A stretch of DNA of 64,000 nucleotides from Dehalococcoidia bacterium (GCA_026421185.1 JAPKCH010000001.1:1-64000); one strand, 5' to 3'. Shown: positions 43,594-53,179, numbered from the stretch's first letter. Translations and numbers: made by a program. The notes: generated by a model from the letters alone, not told the origin.

Positions 43594-44334
43594 CTACTCC
43601 GGTCCGTCGTCACCAGTAGTGTTCGGTGGGTTAGCGACAAATCGCCGAATCGCTTTGCCAAGTTCATCCATGTTGGTCACATCGGCGTGCGGGGCCTCAT
43701 TCCATGAACGAGGCTGCTGGCTTGAGTGTCGGCCTGAGACAAACCGTATTGCCGCCATGCCAAGCATTCGGGATGGCACGATATCGTTGTCGATCCGATC
43801 ACCAACCATGATGGCTTCCATTGGCTCAATTCCAAGCCCTCTGCAAGAACTGAGAAGAAGACGCGGGTCGGGCTTACGTAGCTTGATAGAGCCGGAAACT
43901 TCCTTGTAGGAGAAGTACTTAAGAATGCCGTATCGCTCCATGTTTTTCAGTGATTCAGTCGGCTGATTCGCCGCAAGTCCTAGTAGTAAGCCTTGCTCAA
44001 CCAACCCTGCCAGAAGATCTGAGCTTCCTTCACGAAGCTCGAAGTCTCCACGTAGCTCGTTGCGCTGCGGCACAGTTTCCATCAATTCAGATTCAACCTG
44101 AGCGATGAGATTGAGATCGCCCTTGGCGATCTTCCACATGATCGAGTGGTACGTCTTTGCGGCGAAAACATCGACTGCCCATTGATTTATCCCAGCGTAC
44201 TCATCATCAGAAATCGAAATTCCATTCGCTCGGAACGACAAGAGGATCTGCTTATCGATCTCGCGATCCATGATTGTTTCGGTATCGAGAGGTCCACCAA
44301 CGTCGAACAGAACGGCTTTGATCTGATGAGTCAA
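43594..44334 (-). CDS. HAD family hydrolase
   Basis: About 246 residues of the haloacid-dehalogenase phosphatase superfamily, subfamily I cap. Motif I is VLFDVGGPLDTE (nucleophile Asp; the second Asp is Gly, a known variation in HADs). A helical cap spans roughly 20-100, then LLGLAANQPTES (motif II), IKLRKPDPRLL (motif III Lys) and VGDRIDNDIVPSRMLGM (motif IV acidic pair). The TTG at 44334 follows the acetamidase stop by a few bases and avoids a long overlap that the frame open to 44418 would need. Substrate unknown, a small phosphate ester likely. Confidence 0.8.
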   Translation of the reverse strand: MTHQIKAVLFDVGGPLDTETIMDREIDKQILLSFRANGISISDDEYAGINQWAVDVFAAKTYHSIMWKIAKGDLNLIAQVESELMETVPQRNELRGDFELREGSSDLLAGLVEQGLLLGLAANQPTESLKNMERYGILKYFSYKEVSGSIKLRKPDPRLLLSSCRGLGIEPMEAIMVGDRIDNDIVPSRMLGMAAIRFVSGRHSSQQPRSWNEAPHADVTNMDELGKAIRRFVANPPNTTGDDGPE

Positions 44335-44341
44335 TTGGAAC

Positions 44342-45265
44342 CTAAACCAAGTACTTTTTGTCGACTTTGGCAATGTATGTGTAGGTGGGGTTAACGAATT
44401 GAGTAACTCGTGCTTCAAGGCACTGAGAAAGGAAGATGTACGCCTCGCCCTGCGACATGCCGTAGGAAGCCTCCAACCACAAAATCATCTCGGATAGAGC
44501 GATTCGGAATGCATCCTCAGCAGGCTTTTCGCAAGCTGTGGTCATGATGTATTGTTCGTTCTCAATCCGAGGCCAGGTCATCTCTTCAGGTGTGTTACTC
44601 AGCGAAACCTTCAAAGTCACTTTGCCACCGGTTTCGATTCCGCCACCACCACAAATTTCTCCATCGCCTTGTCGGGCATGCATATCACCGACATGTAATA
44701 GAGCGCCCTCGTGGTGAATTGGGATGCTGAGCTTTGCCCCGTTTGTCACTTCCTGAATGTCGAAGTTACCACCCCATTCGCCAGCCCATGCATTGCTGCG
44801 TGCTTCTCGTGCGGGAGCAACGCCAATCACGCCCATCATTGGCTCAACAGGGAATCTGACCTTTTCGTTCCAGATAATCTCATCGTTCTCGATTCGGCAG
44901 ATACGGAACTGCTCTCCAATATTTGAAGATCCGAGGTATCCAGGCATTGCACCTGTTGATCCTCGGTATCGAGTCCAGCCCACTGGATGAACATTGATTT
45001 TACCAACTTCGACAGTAAGCAGATCACCAGGTTTTGCACCTTCAACGTAGATGCAGCCAGATGAGGCATTGCCTCGATCGTTTGGCTGATCGTCGGATCG
45101 ATACTGGTTGTACAGATCACGGATATCATCGGGAACCCGATCGGCGTCGGGACCACGATTCATCTGTGTTTCGACTTCAAACCACTCGTTTGGCTTCACG
45201 GTAAGTGTCACCGGATTACTAGCCGAGTGTTCGTAGTAGAGAGTTTCAGTGGTGGCTTTCAGCAT
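44342..45265 (-). CDS. acetamidase/formamidase family protein
   Basis: About 307 residues of the acetamidase/formamidase family (PF03069). PVTLTVKPNEWFEVET, GKINVHPVGWTRYRGS, APAREARSNAWAGEWGGNFD, LLHVGDMHARQGDGEICGGG and EAYIFLSQCLEARVTQ are typical. The family hydrolyses short aliphatic amides to the acid and ammonia and its active site lies near the GDMHARQGDGE stretch (metal or acid residues). An ATG at 45265 is preferred to a frame open to 45376. The HAD gene follows in the same unit. Confidence 0.85.
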   Translation of the reverse strand: MLKATTETLYYEHSASNPVTLTVKPNEWFEVETQMNRGPDADRVPDDIRDLYNQYRSDDQPNDRGNASSGCIYVEGAKPGDLLTVEVGKINVHPVGWTRYRGSTGAMPGYLGSSNIGEQFRICRIENDEIIWNEKVRFPVEPMMGVIGVAPAREARSNAWAGEWGGNFDIQEVTNGAKLSIPIHHEGALLHVGDMHARQGDGEICGGGGIETGGKVTLKVSLSNTPEEMTWPRIENEQYIMTTACEKPAEDAFRIALSEMILWLEASYGMSQGEAYIFLSQCLEARVTQFVNPTYTYIAKVDKKYLV

Positions 45266-45528
45266 TGAGTCTTCACCGTGGTGTGATTCAGAAGTTATTT
45301 TTCGTTGAACGGAAGTGTAATCCCGGAAATCCACCATGCAACCAATTGGACTTAGGAAACGACGTAATTTGAACAAAAAAAGTCATGAGGAAAAATCCTA
45401 GAGTCTTTGAAGACCTTAAGTAAAGGCGTAAATTCAACATAAGTTTGAGTAGCTACACGAAAAGACTGAGCATCGAGACCGCCTGAGAAAGCACTGACAC
45501 GTGCTGTCTTAGTGAGTATTCGCTGTGT

Positions 45529-45700
45529 TTAGAGTTCGTGTTCGGCAGATGCACGAGCGACTTCGATGTACGTGAGTATCCTCCGACGTCTGACGTTGCA
45601 TTCGGCTAGCCATCTCATCGGCATAGGCTCGCCTACGAGTCATAAGAGCCTCTGCCCCGGCGCTGTGTTTTAGGGCTGTAACTCGCTCATCCCGAGAAAA
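45529..45700 (-). pseudogene. frameshifted gene remnant of unknown family
   Basis: Protein-like sequence runs in one frame (SRDERVTALKHSAGAEALM, then TRRRAYADEMASRM) and resumes in another (RILTYIEVARASAEHEL, stop at 45529-45531). A frameshift near 45575 is the simplest reading. It has no upstream start codon and the family is not recognised. The rest of 45266-45962 contains no other coding sequence I can support. Confidence 0.3.
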
Positions 45701-45962
45701 TTATAGGCACAGCAGAGCCTGTCGCCATGATTCTTCTCATCTGTGACTAGGGACATTGGTTACACTCCGGCATATTAGCGCCACTATTGAAATCTTTATA
45801 TGCGCTTTTCGTTATATTCACACCTGACACTTAGTACCGTAGCCTTGCTCCCATCTCCAAACCATGTTTCTAACAACGGGTGTCGCTGCGTATGAGCACG
45901 TAAAATGAACAGACACGCACAATATGCCTCGTCGCAATTATTAAATTACCTAGCTCTTAAAC

Positions 45963-46796
45963 ATGAATCAGAACTTCGAATCACTTGCCGGAACTCTCAC
46001 GGTAATTGGGAACCAAATAACCCATCTTGAAGTGACCACTTCGACGATGGATGTTGCGTGGCAGCAGGCCAATGAGGGAGCGCTTGATGGCGCAATTGTT
46101 ATCGCTGATTCGCAATCGGCAGGCCGTGGTAGACATGATCGGTCGTGGATATCAAGAGGAGGGCAAGATATTTTGTGCTCGGTCATACTGCGCCCACGAG
46201 TAGCTCTTGCAGGAGAACTACTAATGCTTGCTGCACTCGCCGTCACCGACGTTACTGAAGCGCTTGGCGTCGATGCTGGGATCAAATGGCCCAACGATGT
46301 GCAGGTCAAAGGCAAGAAGTTAGCTGGCGTTATTGCAGAATCAAAAACGGGTCCTGATCCAGATGTTGAATTCGACGTTGAGGATCAGGCAAGGTTGGGC
46401 GCAAATGTTGACCGAATAACGGTAGTGATTGGTATCGGCATAAACGTTAATTTCGACCCGAAGACAGAGCTAGATGCCGCACCGGAATCGACGAGTCTTG
46501 TGAAAGAGTTTGGTGGTGATGTCAATCGCCAAGATGTGTTCGAAAAGCTAATGCAGGCTTTGGACGTACGATATTCCTCTATTATCGCTGGTGGCACGGT
46601 GATGCCTGTGTGGCGTAATCGGCTGACCACATTAGGTCGAGAAGTTAGTATCGCCAGTGGCAAGCCAGGCGATTCTATCGAACTGCGCGGACTGGCTCAT
46701 GAAGTCGATTCGATAGGGCGTCTGATCGTTCGAGATGAGAACGGTCGAGACTGGCCGGTAGCAGCTGGCGAAGTCACTGTTAGAAGTATCCAGTAG
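45963..46796 (+). CDS. birA: biotin--[acetyl-CoA-carboxylase] ligase
   Basis: A 277-residue biotin protein ligase, which activates biotin as the adenylate and attaches it to the lysine of the biotin carboxyl carrier protein. Visible are TSTMDVAWQQANEGALDG, SQSAGRGRHDRSWISRGG (biotinyl-AMP binding loop), KWPNDVQVKGKKLAGVIAES and GIGINVNFD. It has no N-terminal DNA-binding domain, so it is a ligase without BirA repressor function. An insertion of about 20 residues (GPDPDVEFDVEDQARLGANV) follows ILAES-like motif and may be lineage specific. The DUF167 gene follows after four bases. Confidence 0.9.
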   Translation: MNQNFESLAGTLTVIGNQITHLEVTTSTMDVAWQQANEGALDGAIVIADSQSAGRGRHDRSWISRGGQDILCSVILRPRVALAGELLMLAALAVTDVTEALGVDAGIKWPNDVQVKGKKLAGVIAESKTGPDPDVEFDVEDQARLGANVDRITVVIGIGINVNFDPKTELDAAPESTSLVKEFGGDVNRQDVFEKLMQALDVRYSSIIAGGTVMPVWRNRLTTLGREVSIASGKPGDSIELRGLAHEVDSIGRLIVRDENGRDWPVAAGEVTVRSIQ

Positions 46797-46800
46797 CTAA

Positions 46801-47076
46801 ATGCCACCAACAACCACGCTAATCACTGTTCGACTTCAACCAAGAGCGTCTCGCGACGAAGTGCTTGGTTGGAATGAAGAAGGCGTAAGGGTGCGTGTGA
46901 AGGCTCCACCGGCCGATGGGGCAGCCAACGTCGCTCTTATTCAGCTATTAGCTAAAACGATCGGCGTGTCAAAGGCCAAAATTACGTTAGTTGCAGGCGC
47001 GAAAGTAAGAAACAAGATCACTGAAATTCAGTGTCTAACGAACAGAGATCTGAAGAAACGCCTTAGAACTTATTAG
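46801..47076 (+). CDS. DUF167 (YggU) family protein
   Basis: A 91-residue protein of the DUF167/YggU family. RLQPRASRDEVLGW, VRVKAPPADGAANVALIQLL and VSKAKITLVAGAKVRNK cover its whole length. The function is unknown; the gene often lies beside yggT and proC, as it does here on the opposite strand. It is co-transcribed with birA and converges on yggT with a four-base overlap. Confidence 0.87.
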   Translation: MPPTTTLITVRLQPRASRDEVLGWNEEGVRVRVKAPPADGAANVALIQLLAKTIGVSKAKITLVAGAKVRNKITEIQCLTNRDLKKRLRTY

Positions 47077-47324
47077 GCAGGTTGGAGTCTGTTCGATACT
47101 ACCATCAGCACAAGTATTACGATCATCGGGCTGATATCGATCATGCCTATTCTAGGAATGATTCGAGATGCTGGAACCATTACAGGGTCGGTTAGTTGGT
47201 ACAGCAGTTGGACTATCGGGCTACGTCGAGCGTTAGGGAACCAAGACGATAGTGATCGTGCCACGATCAGGTAGATGAATATCTCTAACAGCCGGCCTAT
47301 GTATTCGAGTATGCCGTCGCTCAT
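47073..47324 (-). CDS. YggT family membrane protein
   Basis: An 83-residue integral membrane protein with one segment of hydrophobic residues near the start (IFIYLIVARSLSSWF) and a second near the end (IDISPMIVILVLMVVSN). The loop reads PIVQLLYQLTDPVMVPASRI, the family motif. YggT proteins are about this size or double it. Role unknown, linked in some bacteria to osmotic or division functions. Its ATG overlaps the proC stop by four bases, so the two are coupled. Confidence 0.87.
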   Translation of the reverse strand: MSDGILEYIGRLLEIFIYLIVARSLSSWFPNARRSPIVQLLYQLTDPVMVPASRIIPRIGMIDISPMIVILVLMVVSNRLQPA

Positions 47325-48121
47325 TTTCCGCCTGCCAGTTCTTCACCACGTTTGTAAGCTGAACGAACTGCATCAGCGATAGTTGCTCTAAAGCCACCCT
47401 CTTCAAGTGCAGCCAAACCTGCTGCAGTAGTGCCCGCTGGTGATGTCACCATGTTCCGAAGTTCGGCAGGGTGCTTGCCTGATTCACGCTGAAGCGCTGC
47501 ACTACCAAGTATGGTCTGCGAAGCAAGGTGGCGCGCCACGTGCACAGGTAAACCAAGCTCGACTCCAGCGTCAGCTAATGCTTCGATCATTACAAATACG
47601 TAAGCAGGACCGCTACCACTTAGTGCAGTTGCGATATCGATATTCTTCTCTTCGCTGAACTTCAGCTCATCACCAATTGCTTTGAGCATATTGCCAACAA
47701 AATCAAGAGTCGTCTGGTCGACTCCATCTGATGCGTACCAGGCTGAAATTCCCTTGCGAATTTGAGCTGGGGTGTTCGGCATTACTCGAATTAGCTTAGT
47801 GTGACCGAGCTTCAACCCGATCGAATGCATCTTCACACCTGCCATGATCGACAGTACCGTCTGATCAGAATTGAGGACACCCTTCAACTCTTCGGCCACG
47901 GAATCAAGTTGCTGAGGTTTAACAGCAAGAATGATGATGTCGGCACCGATCACAGCTTCCTTATTACTGTCGGTTGCTTCTACGCAGAGATCGTTCTGCA
48001 ACGATTCGCGCAGTGCAGTAAAAGGCTCGCCAACAATAATGCTGGCATCGAGGTCCGTATCTTTAACTCCGGCGATAATGGCCTGTGCCATAATTCCGCC
48101 ACCAATGAATGCAATTCGCAT
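47321..48121 (-). CDS. proC: pyrroline-5-carboxylate reductase
   Basis: A 266-residue NAD(P)H-dependent enzyme for the last step of proline synthesis. IAFIGGGIMAQAII binds the dinucleotide, ILAVKPQQLDSVAEEL follows, and the active-site SGSGPAYVFVMIEALADAGVEL and TSPAGTTAAGLAALEEG complete the family pattern. The C-terminal part forms the helical dimer or decamer interface. It heads a two-gene unit with yggT. Length is standard (about 270). Confidence 0.93.
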   Translation of the reverse strand: MRIAFIGGGIMAQAIIAGVKDTDLDASIIVGEPFTALRESLQNDLCVEATDSNKEAVIGADIIILAVKPQQLDSVAEELKGVLNSDQTVLSIMAGVKMHSIGLKLGHTKLIRVMPNTPAQIRKGISAWYASDGVDQTTLDFVGNMLKAIGDELKFSEEKNIDIATALSGSGPAYVFVMIEALADAGVELGLPVHVARHLASQTILGSAALQRESGKHPAELRNMVTSPAGTTAAGLAALEEGGFRATIADAVRSAYKRGEELAGGK

Positions 48122-48268
48122 ATTCGAAAACCGTGTGATTTGATTTGGGCCCGTAACTTGATTGATACAAGCGCGCTGATGATCTACTAACGATCCGATT
48201 ATACTGACGATTCACGCCAGACTTCTCGGAGAACTAGTGCTTAGTTTGAGTATCTAGTCGTGACCTCT

Positions 48269-49276
48269 TTAAGTAGATAGTCCTTTTCGGGAAGCCAAAG
48301 ATGCACCTAACTTGAACGCTTCGATCATGCTTATTTCGCTGGCAATGCCAGTTCCGGCGATGTCGAAAGCGGTGCCGTGATCGACCGAAGTTCGAAGGAA
48401 CGGAAGCCCTAAGTTCACCGTTATCGATTCCTCGACGCCGTAAACCTTGATAGGGATGTGACCCTGGTCGTGATACATCACAACCACAACATCGAATTTT
48501 CCTGCTGAAGCACCGTTGAATACGGTATCGGCAGGATGAGGACCGCTCGCATCGATTCCTTCAGCAATTGCTTGAGCGACGGCTGGAGCAATTTCGTCGG
48601 CCTCTTCGCTACCGATAAGTCCGTTGTCGGATGCGTGTGGATTCAATGCTGCAATAGCTATACGTGGATTTTTAAATCCCCATTCCTTGAACATCTTGTC
48701 TGTTAATCGAGTCGCAGTCATGATGTTCTCCATAGTCACGTACTTCACAGCTTCACCGAGAGACATGTGCGTCGAAAGGTGCATGCAACGCATCGCCCCG
48801 CTCACGAGCATCGTGGCTACGTAGCTGGAACCCGAAAGACGCCTGAACACTTCCATGTGTCCTGTGTCTTTACTTCCGCCCATGTTCCATGACTCTTTAT
48901 TAACAGGAGCGGTGACCATGCCCTCAACTAATCCATCCATGCACATCTTTGCTGCCTCTTCCACCCACATGTGGCTTGCAGCTCCGGAACCGGCGTCGTG
49001 CTTGCCTACAGGAAACTCGGTGCCTTCCCAATCAGCAGGAGAAATAACTTCGATCGTGCCCGATTCGCACTTGGCTTCAGCAGGGGAGTCGACGCCGACT
49101 ATTGAGTCGGATGATCCGATTGCGTTGATTGCCTTCTGCATCACGTTCACTGTTCCCACAAGAACTGGGCGCATAATTTCGTACATCGACCGATCCTGAA
49201 GCGCTTTTGCTACTACTTCGGGTCCGATCCCAGAAGGGTCGCCAATGGTTACTGCAAGAAGAGGTTTGTCTGTCAT
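48269..49276 (-). CDS. pdxA: 4-hydroxythreonine-4-phosphate dehydrogenase family protein (PdxA)
   Basis: About 335 residues of the PdxA family, which in pyridoxal-phosphate synthesis oxidises 4-hydroxythreonine 4-phosphate with NAD and a divalent metal. AVTIGDPSGIGPEVVAKAL, GMVTAPVNKESW, GHMEVFRRLSG and VMYHDQGHIPIKV, with LRTSVDHGTAFDIAGTG, carry the zinc His residues. The ATG at 49276 is preferred. Paralogues of this family (PdxA2) take part in 4-carbon acid-sugar catabolism, and the rest of the DXP-dependent PLP pathway is not in the window, so the catabolic role is an alternative. It is monocistronic. Confidence 0.85.
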   Translation of the reverse strand: MTDKPLLAVTIGDPSGIGPEVVAKALQDRSMYEIMRPVLVGTVNVMQKAINAIGSSDSIVGVDSPAEAKCESGTIEVISPADWEGTEFPVGKHDAGSGAASHMWVEEAAKMCMDGLVEGMVTAPVNKESWNMGGSKDTGHMEVFRRLSGSSYVATMLVSGAMRCMHLSTHMSLGEAVKYVTMENIMTATRLTDKMFKEWGFKNPRIAIAALNPHASDNGLIGSEEADEIAPAVAQAIAEGIDASGPHPADTVFNGASAGKFDVVVVMYHDQGHIPIKVYGVEESITVNLGLPFLRTSVDHGTAFDIAGTGIASEISMIEAFKLGASLASRKGLST

Positions 49277-49547
49277 GTGGAGGTGATTTTCGAAATGAGT
49301 ATTTAGGAGGGTAGAAGGCACTTAGGTTACCTGCTCAACTGTCGTTACGAGGAGTAAGGACATGGCAATAACCGTTAGCTGTAACTGTTTGATTATCCAT
49401 ATAACGTCTGTGGGAACGAGCGTAATTTGCTCAAGATTATCGATTGCTGAGGATACTCGCTTATTGCCACTTCCTTTTTCCTAGTAATGACAATTATGGG
49501 CGAATGTTCGTCAGCTTTGGCAAGTAAACCGACAAGGACGCCGAACA

Positions 49548-49585
49548 AAAAATAGCCGACCAGATTTCTCTGGTCGGCTATTTTT
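49548..49585. terminator. strong rho-independent terminator after nrdJ
   Basis: A 17-base perfect stem, arms at 49548-49564 and 49569-49585 around the loop TTTC, with the A-run and T-run at its ends. It lies 19 bases after the nrdJ stop on the minus strand and can act in both directions. The remaining gap 49277-49547 has an isolated 40-codon ORF with a good SD-like site at 49362 but no other support. Confidence 0.9.
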
Positions 49586-49603
49586 GATTTACTACTTATC
49601 TAA

Positions 49604-52048
49604 TTAGCATTTGCTGTAGCCGCATGAGAAGCACTTCAAGCAGCCTTCAACGTGAGCCACAGTCGATGAGCACTCAGGGCAGAGTTCGCCCGTCATAGCT
49701 CCCACCGGAACTGTAACCTTCTGCTCTTGTCCCATCACTGGAACAGCCTGTGCAGTAGGCATTCCTAATTCCCTAGGGGATGGTCGATTGAACATTCCAG
49801 CCTGACTCGATTCAGCATCACTGAGTTCGTCCTGTTCAGGCAACTGTGTTGCTTCTGCATTGATGCGGTCGAGTACGGAAGCGATAGCGTCTGGTACCGA
49901 ACGAATCATTTCGCCTTCGTCCCAAGCAGGGACGTCGGTGATACCTCGAAGCTGCTCCGCAACGTCAACAGGATCTATACCTGAACGTAATGAAAGTGAA
50001 GCCATTCGAGAAACAGCCTCGGCCATCGCAGCATCGTTACCACCGGCCTTACCGTGAGTAGCGAACACTTCGAATGGGCGACCATCACTTGCCATGTTGA
50101 CCGTAACGAAGAGGTTTCCTCGTCCGGTTCGTACACGACGTGTGATTCCGTTGAGCGTTGAAGGGCGTTCGGCAGGAGTGATGTACTGCGGAATTACAAT
50201 GGTGTTCTCGTCTTCAGCATCGTCCGTCTGAGCGTTATCGGTTGTACCGGTTGTCAGAACTTCCTTCTCACGTGAACCTGCTCGATACACAGTGATTCCC
50301 TTGCAGTGGGTTTCCCAAGCAAGCAAGTAGGCGTCTTCAACATCGTCAACAGTTGCTTCGTTCGGGAAGTTGATTGTCTTTGAGATACCAGCGTCGGTGC
50401 TTTCTTGGAAAGCAGCCTGCATAAGTACGTGGTCACGAGGTGAAATGTCAGAAGCAACGTGGAACAAGCGCTTGATGTCTTCAGGTACATCGTCTCTGGT
50501 CTGAAGCGATCCACCATCAGAAAGGTGGGACAAGAGCTCTTCACTGTAGAAGCCACGTTCCTTCGAAATTCGTTCGAAGTTCTTGTCGACGTAGAACAGA
50601 GTCTTGCCTTCAAGAATGTTCTGCTTACGGAATGCCAGTGCAAATATTGGCTCGATACCGCTAGATGCACCAGCGATCATTGAAATTGTTCCAGTAGGTG
50701 CAACCGTTAATCGGCAGGCGTTACGGTAAGGCTTATCGCCGCGCTTGGCTGCTTCAGAATCGTGCCAAGCAGGGAACGCTCCGCGTTCTTCAGCCATTGC
50801 AATCGATTCTTGATCTGCGTGGTCTCGGATGAAAGCCATCAGCTTGCGACCGAGTTCAACAGCTTCTTCCGTGTCGTAAGGAATACCAAGTTGAACAAGC
50901 ATGTCGGCGAATCCCATTAGGCCAAGACCGAGCTTACGAGTCGACTGCGTCATCGTTTCGATGGCTTCGACAGCATACTTGTTTGCGTCGATAACGTTAT
51001 CGAGCATACGAGTTGCTGAGCGAACAGTTTCACCAAGTCGATCCCAGTTGAGATCCATCATACCTGCTTCGTTGGATTCTAAGAATTTTGCTACGTCTAT
51101 TGAACCGAGGTTGCAAGATTCGTTTGGAAGCAGAGGCTGTTCACCACAAGGGTTTGTAGCTGTGATTCGACCGAGGTGAATAACCGGGCTGTTTCGGTTG
51201 ACTTCATCGAGAAAGATCATTCCTGGCTCACCGTTTCTCCACGCACCGTAGACGATCTTGCTGAAGACCTCACGAGCGTTAAGACGGTCGACATCGACCA
51301 TTCCACTATCTAGGTCTGACGGGTCACGTAACGCACGCAATGCGAACGTTGTATCGTCTTTCACAGCTTGCATGAACTCATCTGACGCACCGACAGAGAT
51401 GTTAAAGTTGTGTATTTGGCCTTCGACCTGCTTGCAGTCGATGAATTCAAGAATATCGGGGTGATGCACGTCCATCACAGCCATGTTTGCGCCGTCACGT
51501 TTGCCGCCCTGAGTTACCAGTGTGGAAACCGACGAAAGGTGACGCAGCACCTGGATAGGTCCGCATGCCTTGCCGTGAGTGGTAGCAATGCCTGTACCAG
51601 TAGGGCGGAGTTCTGAGAGAGCAAATCCGGTTCCACCACCGAACTTCTGAACCATAGCGGCGTCGTGAGCAGCGGCCATGATGCCTTCCATGCTGTCTGT
51701 AAGAGGAAGTACGAAACAAGCTGAAAGAGTGCCTGCGCCTGTGCCTGCGTTCATCATCGTTGGTGAGTTTGGAAGGTACTCAAGACTCGCCATCATCTGG
51801 AAGAAGTTTTCTTCGATAACAGCTACTTCATCTGGAGTCTTCTCGTACTTGAACTCCGGAGCAGCAAGAGATTTGGCAACTCGACGGAACATGCCTTCAG
51901 GAGATTCAATTAGATCCCCCGCATCATTTTTTTGCAAATAACGTTTATCAAGAACCACACGGGCATTATCTGAAATCACTGCTGGTGTGAATTCTTCTGT
52001 TGTAGTAGTGCCGCTTGTGCTCATGTGTGTGTCCTGAGTAGTAGTCAT
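49604..52048 (-). CDS. nrdJ: vitamin B12-dependent (class II) ribonucleotide reductase
   Basis: An 814-residue adenosylcobalamin-dependent reductase that makes deoxyribonucleotides from ribonucleotides without oxygen-dependent radical chemistry. Landmarks are SPTMMNAGTGAGTLSACFVLP (first redox Cys), FGGGTGFALSELRPTG, NPCGEQPLLPNESCNLGSID (thiyl-radical Cys region), and APTGTISMIAGASSGIEP. The C terminus adds a domain with CPEC and CFSCGYSKC, which resembles a zinc ribbon of class II enzymes. It is the only reductase here. It starts 91 bases after nrdR, and the two look co-transcribed. The N-terminal 30 residues are Thr-rich. Confidence 0.95.
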   Translation of the reverse strand: MTTTQDTHMSTSGTTTTEEFTPAVISDNARVVLDKRYLQKNDAGDLIESPEGMFRRVAKSLAAPEFKYEKTPDEVAVIEENFFQMMASLEYLPNSPTMMNAGTGAGTLSACFVLPLTDSMEGIMAAAHDAAMVQKFGGGTGFALSELRPTGTGIATTHGKACGPIQVLRHLSSVSTLVTQGGKRDGANMAVMDVHHPDILEFIDCKQVEGQIHNFNISVGASDEFMQAVKDDTTFALRALRDPSDLDSGMVDVDRLNAREVFSKIVYGAWRNGEPGMIFLDEVNRNSPVIHLGRITATNPCGEQPLLPNESCNLGSIDVAKFLESNEAGMMDLNWDRLGETVRSATRMLDNVIDANKYAVEAIETMTQSTRKLGLGLMGFADMLVQLGIPYDTEEAVELGRKLMAFIRDHADQESIAMAEERGAFPAWHDSEAAKRGDKPYRNACRLTVAPTGTISMIAGASSGIEPIFALAFRKQNILEGKTLFYVDKNFERISKERGFYSEELLSHLSDGGSLQTRDDVPEDIKRLFHVASDISPRDHVLMQAAFQESTDAGISKTINFPNEATVDDVEDAYLLAWETHCKGITVYRAGSREKEVLTTGTTDNAQTDDAEDENTIVIPQYITPAERPSTLNGITRRVRTGRGNLFVTVNMASDGRPFEVFATHGKAGGNDAAMAEAVSRMASLSLRSGIDPVDVAEQLRGITDVPAWDEGEMIRSVPDAIASVLDRINAEATQLPEQDELSDAESSQAGMFNRPSPRELGMPTAQAVPVMGQEQKVTVPVGAMTGELCPECSSTVAHVEGCLKCFSCGYSKC

Positions 52049-52139
52049 TTATCTTCTTTTCGTGCGTTTCAGTGCGGGTGCTTTATGTTGTTGTCAGCTT
52101 TGGCAGTTCTGCTGTAACTACCGCCGACGAACCCCGGGT

Positions 52140-52664
52140 TTATCGGCCTCTTTGAGCCAGCCGGGGGACATCATCATCTATTAACCGTAATTGGCTTTTG
52201 GATCCGTTATCGTCATCACTCGGATCTGTAAGCGCCTTCACTTCTTTGGTGAAGGAATCGACATCTTGAAAATCTCTGTAGACCGAAGCAAACCTTATGT
52301 ATGCCACCCGATCAAGAAGTTTCAGCCTTTCAATGCACATTTCTCCGAGCACCCTCGCTTCAATTTCTGCCTTAGCGAGTTTGTGCAGCTCGTTTTCTAT
52401 ATCGACAACCATCTTAGAAATGGCGCCAATCTCCAAGGGCCTCTTGGCACAAGCCGTCTGTAACGATCGTTCCAGCTTGTCCGTAGAAAATGCTTCTCGA
52501 CGCCCATCCCGTTTGGCGATCATCAACTGCATCGAATGCACTTTCTCGTAGGTGGTGAAACGAAGTTCACACCTTATGCATTCACGCCTGCGGCGCACGC
52601 CGTCAGGAGCTTCACGCGAATCAATTACGCGTGATTCATTGTTTCCACAAAAGGGACAATGCAT
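52140..52664 (-). CDS. nrdR: transcriptional repressor NrdR
   Basis: A 174-residue regulator of ribonucleotide-reductase genes. The zinc finger MHCPFCGNNESRVIDSRE with the second Cys pair in RRRECIRCELRFTTYE binds DNA. The following ATP-cone (MIAKRDGRREAFSTDKLERS) senses ATP and dATP. Length is a little above the usual 150-160 because of a polar C-terminal tail. It lies directly upstream of nrdJ, on the same strand, so a feedback loop on one operon is likely. Confidence 0.94.
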   Translation of the reverse strand: MHCPFCGNNESRVIDSREAPDGVRRRRECIRCELRFTTYEKVHSMQLMIAKRDGRREAFSTDKLERSLQTACAKRPLEIGAISKMVVDIENELHKLAKAEIEARVLGEMCIERLKLLDRVAYIRFASVYRDFQDVDSFTKEVKALTDPSDDDNGSKSQLRLIDDDVPRLAQRGR

Positions 52665-52818
52665 TGCCTGAAACGTACCTTAGTTACTTGATCCGTTAGA
52701 GCCACGAGGAAAGCATTCCGTTTCGGGGTGAATTTCTCAATTCAGAGCCGATTTACGGAGCAGTGTGCAAAACAAAATGTTGAACACGCTACCTTGTGGC
52801 TGCGGACACAGCCAAACC

Positions 52819-52834
52819 CCACATTTAGTGGTGT
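52819..52834 (-). promoter_or_regulatory. candidate NrdR box upstream of nrdR-nrdJ
   Basis: The minus-strand 16-mer ACACCACTAAATGTGG keeps the ACAC-N8-GTG framework and A/T-rich centre of the NrdR consensus (ACAC-wATATATw-GTGT) but with several mismatches. It is about 155 bases upstream of nrdR. A TTGACA-like element stands about 40 bases further upstream of transcription. No second box at the usual spacing is seen. The rest of 52665-53179 contains no gene. Confidence 0.3.
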
Positions 52835-53179
52835 ACAACGGAGACTACCACTAGCCATAGAGGGTGTGTCAATCCTCGGTGTCAGCTGGTTTGACTGTAT
52901 TCTTCTCGGATTACTGCTTGAGTAACTGGTAAATCTACATTGATTTCGTAGTGCTGAAAACTTACTAAAATACTGTACTAATTCGACGCATACGATGGGT
53001 GATAGTTCAAGAGATCTGTTTCCCTAAAAGCTGGGAATTGATTTGATATCGCCTGTCGACAGTGAAATTTGTACGTAAAGTTTTATGTTTATTAATTAGT
53101 GGCAGTATCAACTTTAGTTTTGCCGACGAATAATCAAGCTTCGCGACTGGCTAAATAAATTAAGATAGGGTATGACGCA

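Noticed and set aside
45513..45526. Fourteen bases (AGTGAGTATTCGCT) shared with 21340-21353
   Set aside because: Repeats of this length are expected by chance in a window of this size, and the flanks do not match.
49362..49484. 40-codon ORF with GAGGAG upstream
   Set aside because: Peptide composition looks random and nothing supports a gene besides the SD-like site.
52728..52925. 65-codon plus-strand frame upstream of nrdR
   Set aside because: It overlaps the nrdR promoter region and the translation is unlike a protein.
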